From Dolomedes plantarius (Eukaryota; Arthropoda; Arachnida; Araneae; Dolomedidae), in contig OU015501.1 of NCBI GenBank assembly GCA_907164885.2, positions 66,298,308-66,362,307 on the forward strand: a stretch of 64,000 nucleotides of DNA, in the 5' to 3' direction. Each line of letters starts with the position of its first letter. The stretch's first letter is position 1. Positions 11,354 through 22,846 of this stretch are shown here, one piece after another. The translations under genes and the position numbers were made by a program. The notes under the pieces are model-generated. The model saw nothing but the letters and a program-made list of their open reading frames with translations. It was not told the origin of the DNA and did no database searches.

Positions 11354-12047
11354 GGGGTTCCGGGACACATTAAATTTTTTTTAATTTATTGAGTTAAAAT
11401 TTTGAATTATTTTGTGATGGTTAACCATATAACTTTTAAACAAAATCGCATAGTAAAACTTCTCCTAAACTTTCTAAACAAATTTTAAAATTAAATTTTA
11501 AAAAAAGAGGGGTAATTTAAAATCCTTATAACTCGAAATATTATTTATCGAATTTCAAAATTTTTTCATTTAATTAAACAGAAATGCATAAGTTTTAATT
11601 TTGATACAGCCTTTTTTTAAAATATCATTTTTAAAAAAATAAAAATATTTAGAGTAAAAATTAAAAAGAAAAGATGTAACTTATTTTTACAAAAATCGTG
11701 GTTTCAAAAGTAAATATATTTTTTAAATTGTCTGAATTAAAACTAAAGTAAGATAATTGAAAAACATATGTTCCAAGTTTGAATCATTTATCTTTAATGG
11801 TTCTTGACTTATAACAATTTAAAGACGAGAAATGGTGAAAATACTTATCATGCAGAAAAACGCATTTAAAGGTTTAAACAAAGATTGGCTGCTACTAGAA
11901 TGTTGCAAAACAAAAAATAAATATATCCTGTTCTAATTAAGATAGAAACATAATTTAAACGTCATTTTAAGCAAAAAAGAACATAAAAATTTTTAATGCA
12001 ATAAAATGTTTTTGGAAAATTTGAAGAATTTTGAGTCCTGGACCCCC
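11354..12047. mobile_element. TTAA-flanked non-autonomous DNA element
   Basis: The ends are GGGGTTCCGGGACACA on the left and, reading inward from the right, GGGGGTCCAGGACTCA; 13 of 16 positions match. A TTAA lies immediately outside each end (11350-11353 and 12048-12051), as expected for the target duplication of piggyBac and other TTAA-specific elements such as Sola3. The 694-bp body is extremely AT-rich with no coding potential, so it would depend on another element's transposase. Size and flanks resemble those of the element at 31670-32368, but the terminal sequences differ. Confidence 0.65.
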
Positions 12048-12051
12048 TTAA

Positions 12052-14573
12052 AAAATCGTTGTTTTCCATTTTCAATTCTGCAGCATGATTTGTAAAAGGA
12101 ACAGCTCTAACTAATCTTTATGTCAAACGTTACTATTGAGGATGGGTTATTTTTAGCATTGTTACCTCCCTACTACTTAATGTTACTTTCACATTAGAAA
12201 ATGTTTGACTGTGCACTAAGTATAACCACTGAATATCCGGTGCTAATAAACATTTAGTAATTAAGTATGCGTATGAAAAATAGTTGGATTGATTTTTTAT
12301 ATGTAACTGTTTAAAAGGTTAAACAATGCATATTTAAGTATAATATTCCCTAGATTAAATGTTTCATTACTTCAGTTTAAATGTCATACATATACTTTGA
12401 AAACTGTTTTAAAAAAAAAAAAAACCTTTTTAAACCTAACCTATTAGAGAGTGTATTGGGAGCTTGGGTGTTTCGAAGGTCCTGGATACTCTTTTTAATT
12501 TAAGATAACCTTTTTTGGTTATTAAAGTGTTTATTATGTTTGAAAACAAATTTTGAAAAACTTTGCATATTCCCAGTATTTTTAAATAAGTTTAACTTTT
12601 GATAAATTTTTTTAAAACAGTAACATTTTCGTAGACATTATTTTCATTATCTTTTGTATATTGATTCCGTATTTTGAAAAATCTTGTAAATACAACCTCT
12701 ATATTTAAGATAGACAAATTGTTAATAATATTCTTACTAATAAAGAAAAACGTTATGATTTAATTAGTTCGCATAAAAATTTTTTAATTGATTAATGAGG
12801 TATAATTTTCTAAAAATACTATTATATTAAAAGCTAATGGTATATATCAAGCCTCAATGGTACAAAAAAAAACGATATCAAGTTTCAAAGAATAATAACA
12901 AACCCTTTTTGAAATAAAGCTTCCCTTGCGGAATAATATTTATCAAATTCTGATTTTTCAGAAAGCATTTCCATTTTAAACGCACATTTTAAAATGAATT
13001 AATTAATTGAGATACTGCCATTATCTAACAATTAATTGTTGAAAATAATTTTTAAAATGTGATGTGAGATTTTAGAAAATAATACTTTTTGAAGTAAATT
13101 AATTTTCAAATAATATTATTGGAATAAACTCTTGTCCTTGCTAGACGATTTTTGGCAATTTAACTATGAACTTCCGGTTTCATTTTCATTTGATATTCAT
13201 AGCAGAAGTGCTTTATCTTCTTAAATATTTATTGTGAAGTAACAAATATGTCATTTTAAGGCTAATCAAAATGGCTCAATGATTAGCAAGTTAAAATTTT
13301 TTATCCCAAATATTTTTTAACACAGAAGGATAATATTAAAAATAATAAAGTAATATCCTATCCATTAATCGGGCATTTTAGTTGACTTTTTCATAAATAA
13401 CACTTTTTTTTCGTAAGAAGACATGCGATGAGTAGAGACATTTAAATGACTTACGTTGAACTCGCACATACACCTACTAAAAGAATGTAACTTTTCTTAA
13501 TTTTCACATTTATGAATATGTATGTGTAATCTGTACGATAAAGATTTATTAAAGCTTTAAAACGGAGTCAATATTATCAAAAAAAGTTTTTAAACAGTGG
13601 CTATTTTCCTTTAGATTATGCACTTATTAAGTGAATAATAGCCTCTAGCGGAAGTGTATAATTTTCTGGTAGTCCATACGTTAAAAATGGTAGATAATTA
13701 ATTTTTTTGCAATTTTAACATTGAAGGGCGATCATGAAAATTTGCTTTAATTTTTTTTTGCATGATGTATAAATAGAAGAATAAAATGTTTAATTAAGCC
13801 CTAATTTTTGAATTTTTGACAAGTTAAATTTTTTAGTTTACAACAGTTTCATAAAATTCAAGTCTCACTCTTTAACCTTGCGTCATTGCGTGGAGTTTAA
13901 ATTTCTGTTTCAGTTATCGAGTAAAATATAAGAGATGTTTGACTCAAGGGAATTTTGCTATCTAAAATTGAAACTTCTTTTAATCCTGATGTTTTATAAT
14001 GGTTGTAAAGCACAAATTGTAATTATGTAAAAGAAAATGAAGTTTTACTCGATTATTACAGTATTCTAAATATATAGCTACTATATACCAACCAAACGCT
14101 CGTCTGAAATCTGAAATGTATAGATAAAAAAATGTATGCTAACATTACTAAGGAAGTAGTAAGTGTTAAAGAAGCAGTATTTAATGCCCTGTTTGATTTC
14201 ATTCTACTGTACTGAAACATACGATATAAATTAAATAATATTTTTCGTTCATTCCCTTAAATTTAATTATTTATATGGAGGTTTGGGAACATAAACTTTA
14301 CTAGTTGGTACCAGTCAAAACATGACGGCTGGATAGTAAATAAATATACTAATACAAAAATTATACTCAGCACATCATTGCGAACTGTTGGAAATCATAA
14401 TATTAAGAATACAGAAATACACTTTGAAAAAATTCATTTGAACCCAATAAAAATAAATATGGTTACTCAACAGCACGAACTAAACAACTTCCGCCAGGTT
14501 TAATTCTATATCTCACAAACATCATTAAAAATAAAAATGGCAGAGAGAGAGAGCTAGAGAGATTCCTCGGAAT
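12052..14573. other. AT-rich DNA, no gene seen
   Basis: This is long AT-rich sequence with homopolymer runs, for example an A run near 12412-12424. A purine-rich GA run lies near 14542-14562. Nothing coding is recognised. Confidence 0.5.
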
Positions 14574-14747
14574 ACACAAATTAATCTGTTTATGCGGCCT
14601 CGGGCTTAGTAAGTATCTAAAGCCAGATTTAAACATGTCACTGAGCATGCGCAGAAACAAATTGATTTGTTTATGTTGCCCCCGTGCTTAGTGAGCATCT
14701 AAAGCCAGATTTCACAATGTCACTGAGCATGCGCGGGAAACAATTTT
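14574..14747. repeat. Two-copy tandem repeat of about 81 bp with a GCATGCGC motif
   Basis: The two units (about 14574-14654 and 14655-14747) share AAAGCCAGATTT and CACTGAGCATGCGC. The GCATGCGC octamer at 14645-14652 and 14727-14734 resembles half of an NRF-1 binding site. The units are GC-richer than their flanks. Confidence 0.75.
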
Positions 14748-14900
14748 TGTAATTGTAAATTATCACTAATTAATAGAAATTGTGGTTACAAAACCAAATT
14801 TGACACATCTATTGATTAAAATCTTTCGTTTAAGACCAAAATGAAGGAAATTGATACAGTAGTTTTCTCTCACGAACTGCCCAAAGAATCGGCTTAGCAA

Positions 14901-15715
14901 TCTTATATATATATATATATTTATTTATATATATATATATAAAACAGTCCCGTAACTAACTGACTGACCGATTGACTGACTGACGGACAACGCACAGACC
15001 AAACCGCTGGACCTAAAGAGTGGAAATTTTGCATGGCGATTCTTCTTATAGTGTACGGGTGTCCTAAGAAAGATTTTGGAAAAATTCTTCTTAGATTTTT
15101 TTAAATTAAATTTTTAATCTGTTTTTGTAACATTCTTTAAAGTTTGCATTTAAAATACTAATCTGAGGGTTATAAAATTTATATCACGAGAAAGATCAGA
15201 AAAATTCCTATAAGATGAAAGTTTGTCGAATCTTTGCCTCCATTTTCTGATTTTTGGTGAATTTTTAAAGATTAAATTTTAGAATTTAATTTATTAAAAG
15301 CTGATCACGTAGTTTCTTTTCTTTTTGTGATACTTTAAATTATTTTTGCATCACGTGCATAACAACGAAATAAACTGACAATTTTTTTGTATCTTAAGCG
15401 GGAGACGATTGGACATTATCCAAAAGATACTAAAATACAGTAAAAGAAATGTTCCTCATACTGTGCTATATTAACTGTACTATATTCTTTAGTATGTTCT
15501 ATTAGATTTAATTTTAGTATTTTCTTCTACATTATTTTGTCTATAAAAATATCCATTACGATTTTTTATAAATATATATATTTTTTTTGGCATTTATTGC
15601 ATACATTGACAGTTGTATTTATTATAAATATATATTTTTGGGGGATTAACTGCATACATTGACCATTGTATTTAATTTTAATGTACTCCGTAGCGGAGCA
15701 CGGGTATTCAGCTAG
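14901..15715 (+). mobile_element. Non-autonomous Helitron, copy A
   Basis: The 5' end is TC (14901) after an A, followed by a TA-rich stretch and AAAACAGTCCCGTAAC. The 3' end is GCTAG (15711-15715) followed by T. A short hairpin, CTCCG-TAG-CGGAG (15686-15698), lies just upstream of the terminus. The 5'-TC, 3'-CTAG with hairpin, and insertion between A and T are the defining Helitron features. The 815-bp body has no Rep/helicase reading frame. A second, longer copy lies at 31289-32843 and shares both ends and most of the body. This copy keeps the intact site TACTTTAAATTATT (TTAA at 15335-15338) where the other copy is interrupted. Confidence 0.85.
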
Positions 15716-15751
15716 TTTAAATATATAGATAAAACTGTCATTTGTAGAAGA

Positions 15752-15835
15752 CAGTGAGGATGTTATGCGGAATAGAAAATACTAACTCCCTTTTCTCATC
15801 CACTGGGTGTTTTTAAATTAGCCACAGAAGTACAG
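15752..15835. repeat. Short dispersed repeat, copy 1
   Basis: This segment shares order and words (AGTGAGGATGTTATGCG, GAATAGAA, TTTAAATTAGCCA) with 17616-17702 in the same orientation. The family is not recognised. Confidence 0.55.
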
Positions 15836-16072
15836 AAAAAAGTGATTATGACCGGAAGACAGGGCCTCATTTACTTCTTCAAGTGATGGTGATTGCGGTG
15901 TTTGTCAGCGAAGACAATCACAATGTCACTGAACCGAAAATTCATCTGAAAAAACGGTGGACTCGAGTTCAATTCCTGATATGGCCAGAAGTATTTTTCA
16001 AATGTATATTAAATAAACTAATAGCCAAATGCACTCGGAATTCGTCGTTATTACTCTTGCATCTAAAGCTTA

Positions 16073-16640
16073 AGGTAGGTGTCCCAAATATCACCTACTC
16101 TAACCTTTTTTCGACATTTCCTCCACTTTTTAGTTTCTGATTAGGCTGGAAACTCAAAGAACAGCCATAAGAACTATTCCCTTTGGTATCCTGAGATCAA
16201 CCAGCTCCAAAACCAGTGGCAGTTTAAGTTATGTAGCTAAATTGGAAAAACTGAAATTTCCAGTGAACTCCAGAGCGGTTCCAAATATCACCTACCTCTG
16301 TTCCTCTTCCCACCTACCAGGCGAAATTAGGAGCACCTGTTAAAAGGCGTTGCTAGAAAAGTCTCTGTTTAATGCACTTTCAAATGGTATAAGCGAAATT
16401 AGAATTTGGATGCACCTACCTGGTCATTCACTGGATTCTGATTCTTTGGAGCCAAAGTTTACGAAGACAATAGCCAAAACAACTTCAGACGCCATATAGT
16501 TTCTGTTGTCTGTGATAAGAGCGTTGTCGCTATCTCCGCTGTTAGTACAAACCCAGAACTAAGAAGTTACTGCATTTTCTCATACATAGCGCGAATCATA
16601 CTTTAGATACACGAGTAGGCGATATTTGGGACACTCACCC
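16073..16640. mobile_element. DNA element with 28-bp inverted ends (GTGTCCCAAATATC family)
   Basis: The left end (16073-16100) and the right end (16613-16640, reversed) share GTGTCCCAAATATCRCCTAC and match at 24 of 28 positions. TA-containing flanks (TTA left, TA right) suggest a TA-type target. A third, internal copy of the motif, CCAAATATCACCTACC, lies at 16281-16296, so the ends may contain repeated binding sites for a transposase. The body is GC-richer than its flanks, with no coding frame that I can assign. I cannot place it in a superfamily. Confidence 0.7.
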
Positions 16641-18059
16641 TATTCACTATAATCTTGCTTCAATTTTTAAGCCTCTCGAAATTAATAACTTGAAAAGCAT
16701 AAACTCTAACTACCTTTTTTATGTATTTTTATACCCTGTTATAAAGCATGATTTCCAATTATGAAGGGAAAGACTTATTTGATTGCCTTACGGCTACGTG
16801 ATAAAAAAGATCTATTTACTGAAATTTAAATCATTTGAAAAGAGAAGCCCCGTTTCATACTGTTCCTTTAGCATGATCGGAAGAAGTATGATGGAAATGC
16901 TAAAATGTGCCCGTCAGAGATTGAATTTATTGTCTATTTTAGGAATTACTAATTCTTTGTAATTTCAGTTGTACATCTTTTGCCATCTAGAAAATTTTCT
17001 ATAAACAGTATAATGAATGAAGCACAAATGATACTTTCAGTTGTTTGAAAATATAAAATGGGTTAAAAAATATCCTCTTTTTAAGCGAAATCTGCAAAAT
17101 AGTACATATGTTACTTGAACAATAGCCTTACTTTTCTGATATATGAAAAGTTTATAATACTAGTAAAGTATTAAAATATCTATCTTGACTTGTCTTTAAC
17201 ATAAAAAATGCCCAGATATACAAAATTTATGATTTTTATTTATACACACAACAAATCATAGCCAGAGATAAATTTTATGCTACAAAAAAAAAGCCTTTAA
17301 ATAAAAATATATTCTTCCTGTAAATAGTTATTAAAAAATAAATTCATACTTTTACAGATCCATTGTATCAATTTAAATATTAATGTTATTACAGAAACTT
17401 CAATTTTACCGTTAAATAATTGTATTCATGATATACTAAATAAAATCAATGAAGCTTCCAATAATATTTTAAAATGCGTTTAATAATGCGTGAGACTTCT
17501 GTCACGAAAATTCAATGCTTTAAGAAAATTTTATTCATTCTACTGACTGCATTTTTTTTCTTTATCTGCTGTATAAGGTAATAGAAGTTAATGAAAGTCT
17601 CGTATGCCGCAGCTAGTGTGGAGGATATTATGCGAAATAGAAGGTGCTAAAACTCATTTGAGAACCATCGGATCCGTTTAAATTAGCCATTCCAGTGCTG
17701 AAATTGGTTGATCAAGGCGTTAAGTTGATTAAACCAAGTGACACGAAGCTAAAGTAATTTTTCTCCGTACTTTTCAAAATAAAAAATCACTTAAATAAGT
17801 AGACATTTAAATGTGACCTAATTTAAGTCACAAGGAATGTCGTATAATGTTCCACAAAACTATTTAATTCATAGTGAACTTTATGAGAATATAGTAGATG
17901 TATATAAATGTCTTATTGAAATGCATTTGGTTCACGCTGGTAAAATTTTATTGCTGATAAGAAAAAAAACCTGTATAAGATACACTAGTAAGGAAAAATT
18001 ATATTGTATAGTTTTTAAAGAAATTTAATTTTTTCTCACAGTGATTATTTAAAATAAAA

Positions 18060-18060
<1 letters not shown>
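16641..18060. other. AT-rich DNA with one short repeat
   Basis: No gene is seen. The only recognisable piece is the second copy of the dispersed repeat at 17616-17702. Confidence 0.5.
17616..17702. repeat. Short dispersed repeat, copy 2
   Basis: This is the diverged partner of 15752-15835. Shared words include GGATATTATGCG and GTTTAAATTAGCCA. Confidence 0.55.
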
Positions 18061-18132
<72 letters not shown>

Positions 18133-18151
18133 CATATATATATATATATAC
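18061..18151. repeat. (TA)n/(GT)n microsatellite
   Basis: A TA run is followed by a GT run and a second short TA block. Confidence 0.95.
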
Positions 18152-20309
18152 ACGCAGAGAGAGATTTATATACTTATTTTTGAATGAATGTGTGTACAGG
18201 GTATAGAGATATCATAAACTGTATAGATGTAACCAAATCTAATGATGTAAATATAAGTGTATGGTTAGATGAATGCACACTAATAATTATATTAAAGCAG
18301 GTAACTTCCATTAGAAAATAGAAATAATTCGTGAGATAATTCAAATATCAATTACAAACATCCGCATAAGAACTTTCTCGATGAATTTAATTAATAACTT
18401 CAAATATAACATAATTCAAGCAGCATATTTATTGTATCTTTAATGGATTGTTGAGCGTGAGAATAATTACTAAACATAGTAGAAAGTGTATGATTGGCTT
18501 ATATTTCAAATGGAAAGAATAGACGACAATGTTAGACGGAAATACTTTGATATCATGAGAATTAATCCAATTTAAAATAGTTTATACGATGTTTTCTCTG
18601 AAGAATATAAATTACTGTATCCTAAATATTTATAAATCCTTCAAAGTAAAATTGTTCTGAACCAGTACCAGCAAATTCTCCTTATATGTTCTCATATTTA
18701 CTAATAAGGCAAATCTTTTTAACAATTTGACTTTAGAGAGTGAAACAGTATAATTTGCTTTGTTTAAAACAAGCTATTTGAAAACGTGGGGAATAAAGGT
18801 GATTAATATTTTCATATCTAAAGTTAAGTACTTTTCTTTCAAAGGGGCAAAAAATATATATAACATGAAGAATTTTAGATTCTGGATTCCGTGTAAAGTT
18901 TGCGTCACCTAAAAGCTACTTCATAAGCACTTATGAACAAGGTACGGAAGGATTGTGGTATTTTTATTCAATGAGTACTATCCCGAATCTGTATCTTTTG
19001 CATAAAAATTCTTTAAAATTATATATTTGTGCATCCACATATACTTATGTATAACGTGACTTTTAAAGAGTGCAAGAGTGCAACATTCTGTATATCTCTT
19101 CATGTATTATCAGTTTGATTTGGATATGTTAAAATGAAAAAAAATGAAGCCTTCATTTCTTTATCATTTCAATTTTATTATTTATTTTAGGTATATTCGG
19201 AATCGTATGTATGTACGGTAATGAAAAAGGGAGTATAAGGAAAGTATGAGTGCAAGCACGAATATATGTAAAAATCAAGTGACGCACAACTCTATAGAAT
19301 CAATGGCATTAAAAAGGTTTCTTTTTAATTTTTTCGAGATTCAATTAGCATTTAGACAAAGGTTTGAATGACGGTGATCACACGCATTTTTCCTTAGAGC
19401 AGATAAAAGTATAAATACAAGTAAATGTCATTTGACTTTATAATCAAAAGGGTGTCTGAAATTATAAATTTTTTTATGACGAGAGTTATATTTTTGTTTC
19501 CCATAAACCTTATATAGATCTCGAAAGAATCGATCTGATATAGTTGTTTAGCAATTTATGATTGATGGTCAATCATTCACCTCACATCAAATTAAATATA
19601 TAAAATTGAGAATACCAATGACAAATCTTGGACTCGATATCAATTCCTCTTGATTTGAAATGAGTTATACTTTCATGGGATTCCCCTTTTGAAAAAATAA
19701 ATGTTATGTAAGGAATTCACCTCTTCTCTGACTTTATTTCTCACATTTCATCCAGTCTTTTGGAAGACAATGATACAGGATGCGTCTAGTAGATATAGGT
19801 ATGTTTACTTAAATTAAATTTTTCAATAAAGCTGAACTTTTCTTCCCATGTGTTCAAGTAACATTTAGGTAATGTTCTATTCCTAATCATTCCAACGGTC
19901 CAATATCATTCTGAAAATCGTCTGCCAGGACCAAGAATCAAAACCCGATGTCCACTTAATTGTTATATCCAAGCAGTGTGAGGAACTGTCTTTTTTGACG
20001 ATTGAATTTCTCACAGAATGAGGTAAATAGAACAATTTTCATACATTTCGACTAAAAGGTAAGAATTATAAGAAAATAATTATAATACAAGTTGTTTAAA
20101 AAATATTGAAAATTTAATTTAAGCTTAAATTTAAAATCATATTTATTTATCTACTTTCTTTTTCTTTTGTATTATATGTACGATGTGTTCATTGTATTAC
20201 TGCCCAATAAATCCTTAACATAGAAGTATTCAAGAGGATATCACAATTCACTGCTAGCTGAATGTAAGAAAGAGCTTATTTCTACGATAATCGCGTGCTT
20301 ACCTCAGTA
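18152..20309. other. AT-rich DNA, nothing recognised
   Basis: No coding signal, tandem structure or element ends are visible. Confidence 0.5.
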
Positions 20310-20488
20310 CAGTGATTCTCAAACTATTGTACTCGTACTTACAGGACTACATGTTCGACCTTCGGGGAGCACGCGAGCAGTTTTCAAGGGTAAAATATAA
20401 GTAAGATCAGAGAAAATATGTAGTGGGAAATGTTCTCTTTGATTATACATATACATATACACACGTGTATATGCATCTCTCTCTCTCT

Positions 20489-20530
<42 letters not shown>

Positions 20531-20875
20531 TCGTTAAAGTATTGAATATAGTTATAGAATAAATAAAAGTAAAGTGGAAAATTCTCTTTTCTACACTGTA
20601 AATAAACAACCCATAACATCTCGGTAGATACGCACTGTAACTTTCAATTTCTAGAGCAAAAAAAGCTAGGATTCTCTAAATATCTGCCATATGTCAAATA
20701 CTATTAACACTGATATATTGTTTTGCAATAGATAAAAAATACCTCAATAATTTTTCAAGGCGTCATAACTGCTTAAAACATGTCATTTGACAAAATTTTA
20801 TCTATAGAGGTTGGTTACAGAAAGATCTTAGACTTGAACCAGCGGAACAATCTATAAAATATTTTAGAACCACTA
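20310..20875. mobile_element. Possible hAT-like MITE, decayed
   Basis: The left end CAGTGATTCTCAAACTAT closely resembles the common hAT terminus CAGTGGTTCTCAAACT. A matching inverted end, TAGTGGTTCTAAAATA read inward, finishes near 20875. The 8-bp flanks (CCTCAGTA and CTCTCGTG) do not match convincingly, so pairing of these two ends is tentative. A CT run and a TA microsatellite interrupt the body at 20477-20527. No transposase remnant is seen. Confidence 0.4.
20477..20527. repeat. (CT)n/(TA)n microsatellite
   Basis: A short CT run is followed by a TA run. Confidence 0.9.
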
Positions 20876-22658
20876 CTCTCGTGCTTTACATAACGCATAA
20901 ACCTCAACGTAAGGTTAATGAAATTGAAACAAATCGTAGAAATATTTTATTTCATCACGAGTAATATTTATATCGCCTAAAATTTAAAATCCTTACTGAA
21001 ACCCTAACGAGTATCAAAATTAATCTCAACATTCATGCATTAGATTTAATGTTTACGTAGATACATCAAAATACTTTCAAATACACATAACATTTTATCG
21101 TTTGAAACTTATTAGGAAAATCATTTCTTATTATGGATAAATAGTAGCTACTGCTTTCTTTCGTTCTCTAAAATATTGAGTTTTATCCATAATTTGAACG
21201 GTAAAGAATTCTTATACATAAACTTTAATGTTATAAAAGATTTAAAAAACTTTCAGGAAACTTGCTTAGTGAAAACTTGCAAGGAAACTTTGAATCAGTT
21301 ATTTTATTAGATATAATTTCAGAGACAATTTCGTAATTTTAAAACGGTCTGAGTATAGAGAATGTTTCGTGTGAGGCATGGAGAGTGAGGCTCAGAACAC
21401 ATGCAACAAACGACTGCTCACTTTTCCAGTAAAAGAAATTTAAAAATCTATAGACTATTGTTTAGAGTGGTGTATCTAATGCTATGATCGATCGATCCAT
21501 TTGGATCGATGATCTGATTTTTGAACTGTAGGAAGGGTTCTCAGTAATGATGGAAATAGAGAAATGTGAATTTTTGCGTTTCTGTGCTATGACATTAATA
21601 CATGATCTTTCTTGATACAAAAAATATTTTAAGGCATATGGCAATGTAAGAAATATGTAATAATTTTCGGGAAATTTCCATGAGATAATACCTCTGAGTA
21701 AAAACACTCACGATGTAGACACTACCTCTCGGTTCCAGTCGATAACTTCTTTTCACTGTAGGTCGTCTGAGAAACAAGCACATCTCTCTTTTTTAGACCC
21801 CATTTCAGAAGTAATCTAAATTTTCCCTTTGGATACGCCATCGAATGGTATAGTATGTCCATAAACTAGGGGTTGAAAAAGTTTTTGTATGAATGTTTGA
21901 TTTTAATTTATAAAATATTGATTTTATGTATTTTATTTTTAGAGTTTGTAATTTTTTCGTCTGTCTGTAAATTCTTATTAATGTTGAAACTATTAAAATA
22001 CATAACATATGTGGAAAGGAGATGTTGCTATTTTGTTCCTAACATAAAAGCTGCAACATAAGAGATCAAGGTTAATCGATGGACTGAATAAAAGGTTCAG
22101 ACATACGGATCTGTAGTAAGAATAATACTACACAGATATCGAATGATATTTTTCATGTGCCAAAAATATATATATTACTCACTATTTTAAGAGTTGACGG
22201 TATTTATCTTTCTGTTTTGATGCTTCTTTGTCTTTTTTTCTTGGCTGATTTTTCTTATACCACAGAAATGTGATATTTAAAACAATAAGGGACACAAAAT
22301 TTTTATATCACATTTTCCTTTTTCTTGTCATAAAATGTACAATAGAGCTTCTAAGATTAAATAACGCAAAGCTGTATTTCTACGACGAATCCATTGAGAG
22401 ATACAACATATTTGTGTAGTTATCTTAGCGCATACACTTCTGTAGATCTGTACCTTAATATTATGTGCCCATCAGTGTAAACAGGCTTTCGGGATTTGCC
22501 ATCATTCAAAACATATATCGGATATTCATATCAAGGTGTATATATAAAACTTAGCAAAAAATTACATCGTTTTACTTTCATGAAACCATAACAGGAACAT
22601 TATGACCGGAAATTTATGGTAAATGCAAAACAGGAACACACATCTTTTTAAAATTCCC
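20876..22658. other. AT-rich DNA, nothing recognised
   Basis: There is a small palindrome of GATC/GATCGA words at about 21486-21516 and nothing else. Overlapping short frames on both strands look like chance. Confidence 0.5.
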
Positions 22659-22846
22659 AATAAAAGAAGGCGGGTGATGAGTTTCGAATTAATTAATAGT
22701 TCCTCATCAGGTCGAAAAGCGTTAGGTGTGATTGTCTTTAGGAACAACTCGCAAATGGGAGAATATGTGAGACAATCACACCTAATGATCCTCAGCCTGA
22801 TAATGAACTATTAATCGGTTTGAAACTCCTTGTCACCCCTTTATTT
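22659..22846. repeat. Foldback element (about 80-bp imperfect inverted repeat)
   Basis: The two halves are inverted copies. The left arm contains GAGTTTCGAATT, TTAATAGTTC and TTAGGTGTGATTGTCT; the right arm contains the complements in reverse order. The innermost 16-bp block TTAGGTGTGATTGTCT pairs perfectly across a loop of about 32 nt. The arms extend outward to CAATAAAAG near 22659. A transcript would form a long hairpin. This is the structure of a foldback MITE; no clear target duplication was identified. Confidence 0.8.

Noticed and set aside
12432..12445. Telomere-like AACCTAACCT
   Set aside because: Only about two units of the arthropod TTAGG repeat occur, which is expected by chance.
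21480..21520. GATCGATC palindrome as a regulatory site
   Set aside because: The arms are short, imperfect and simple in sequence; similar ones arise by chance in AT-rich DNA.
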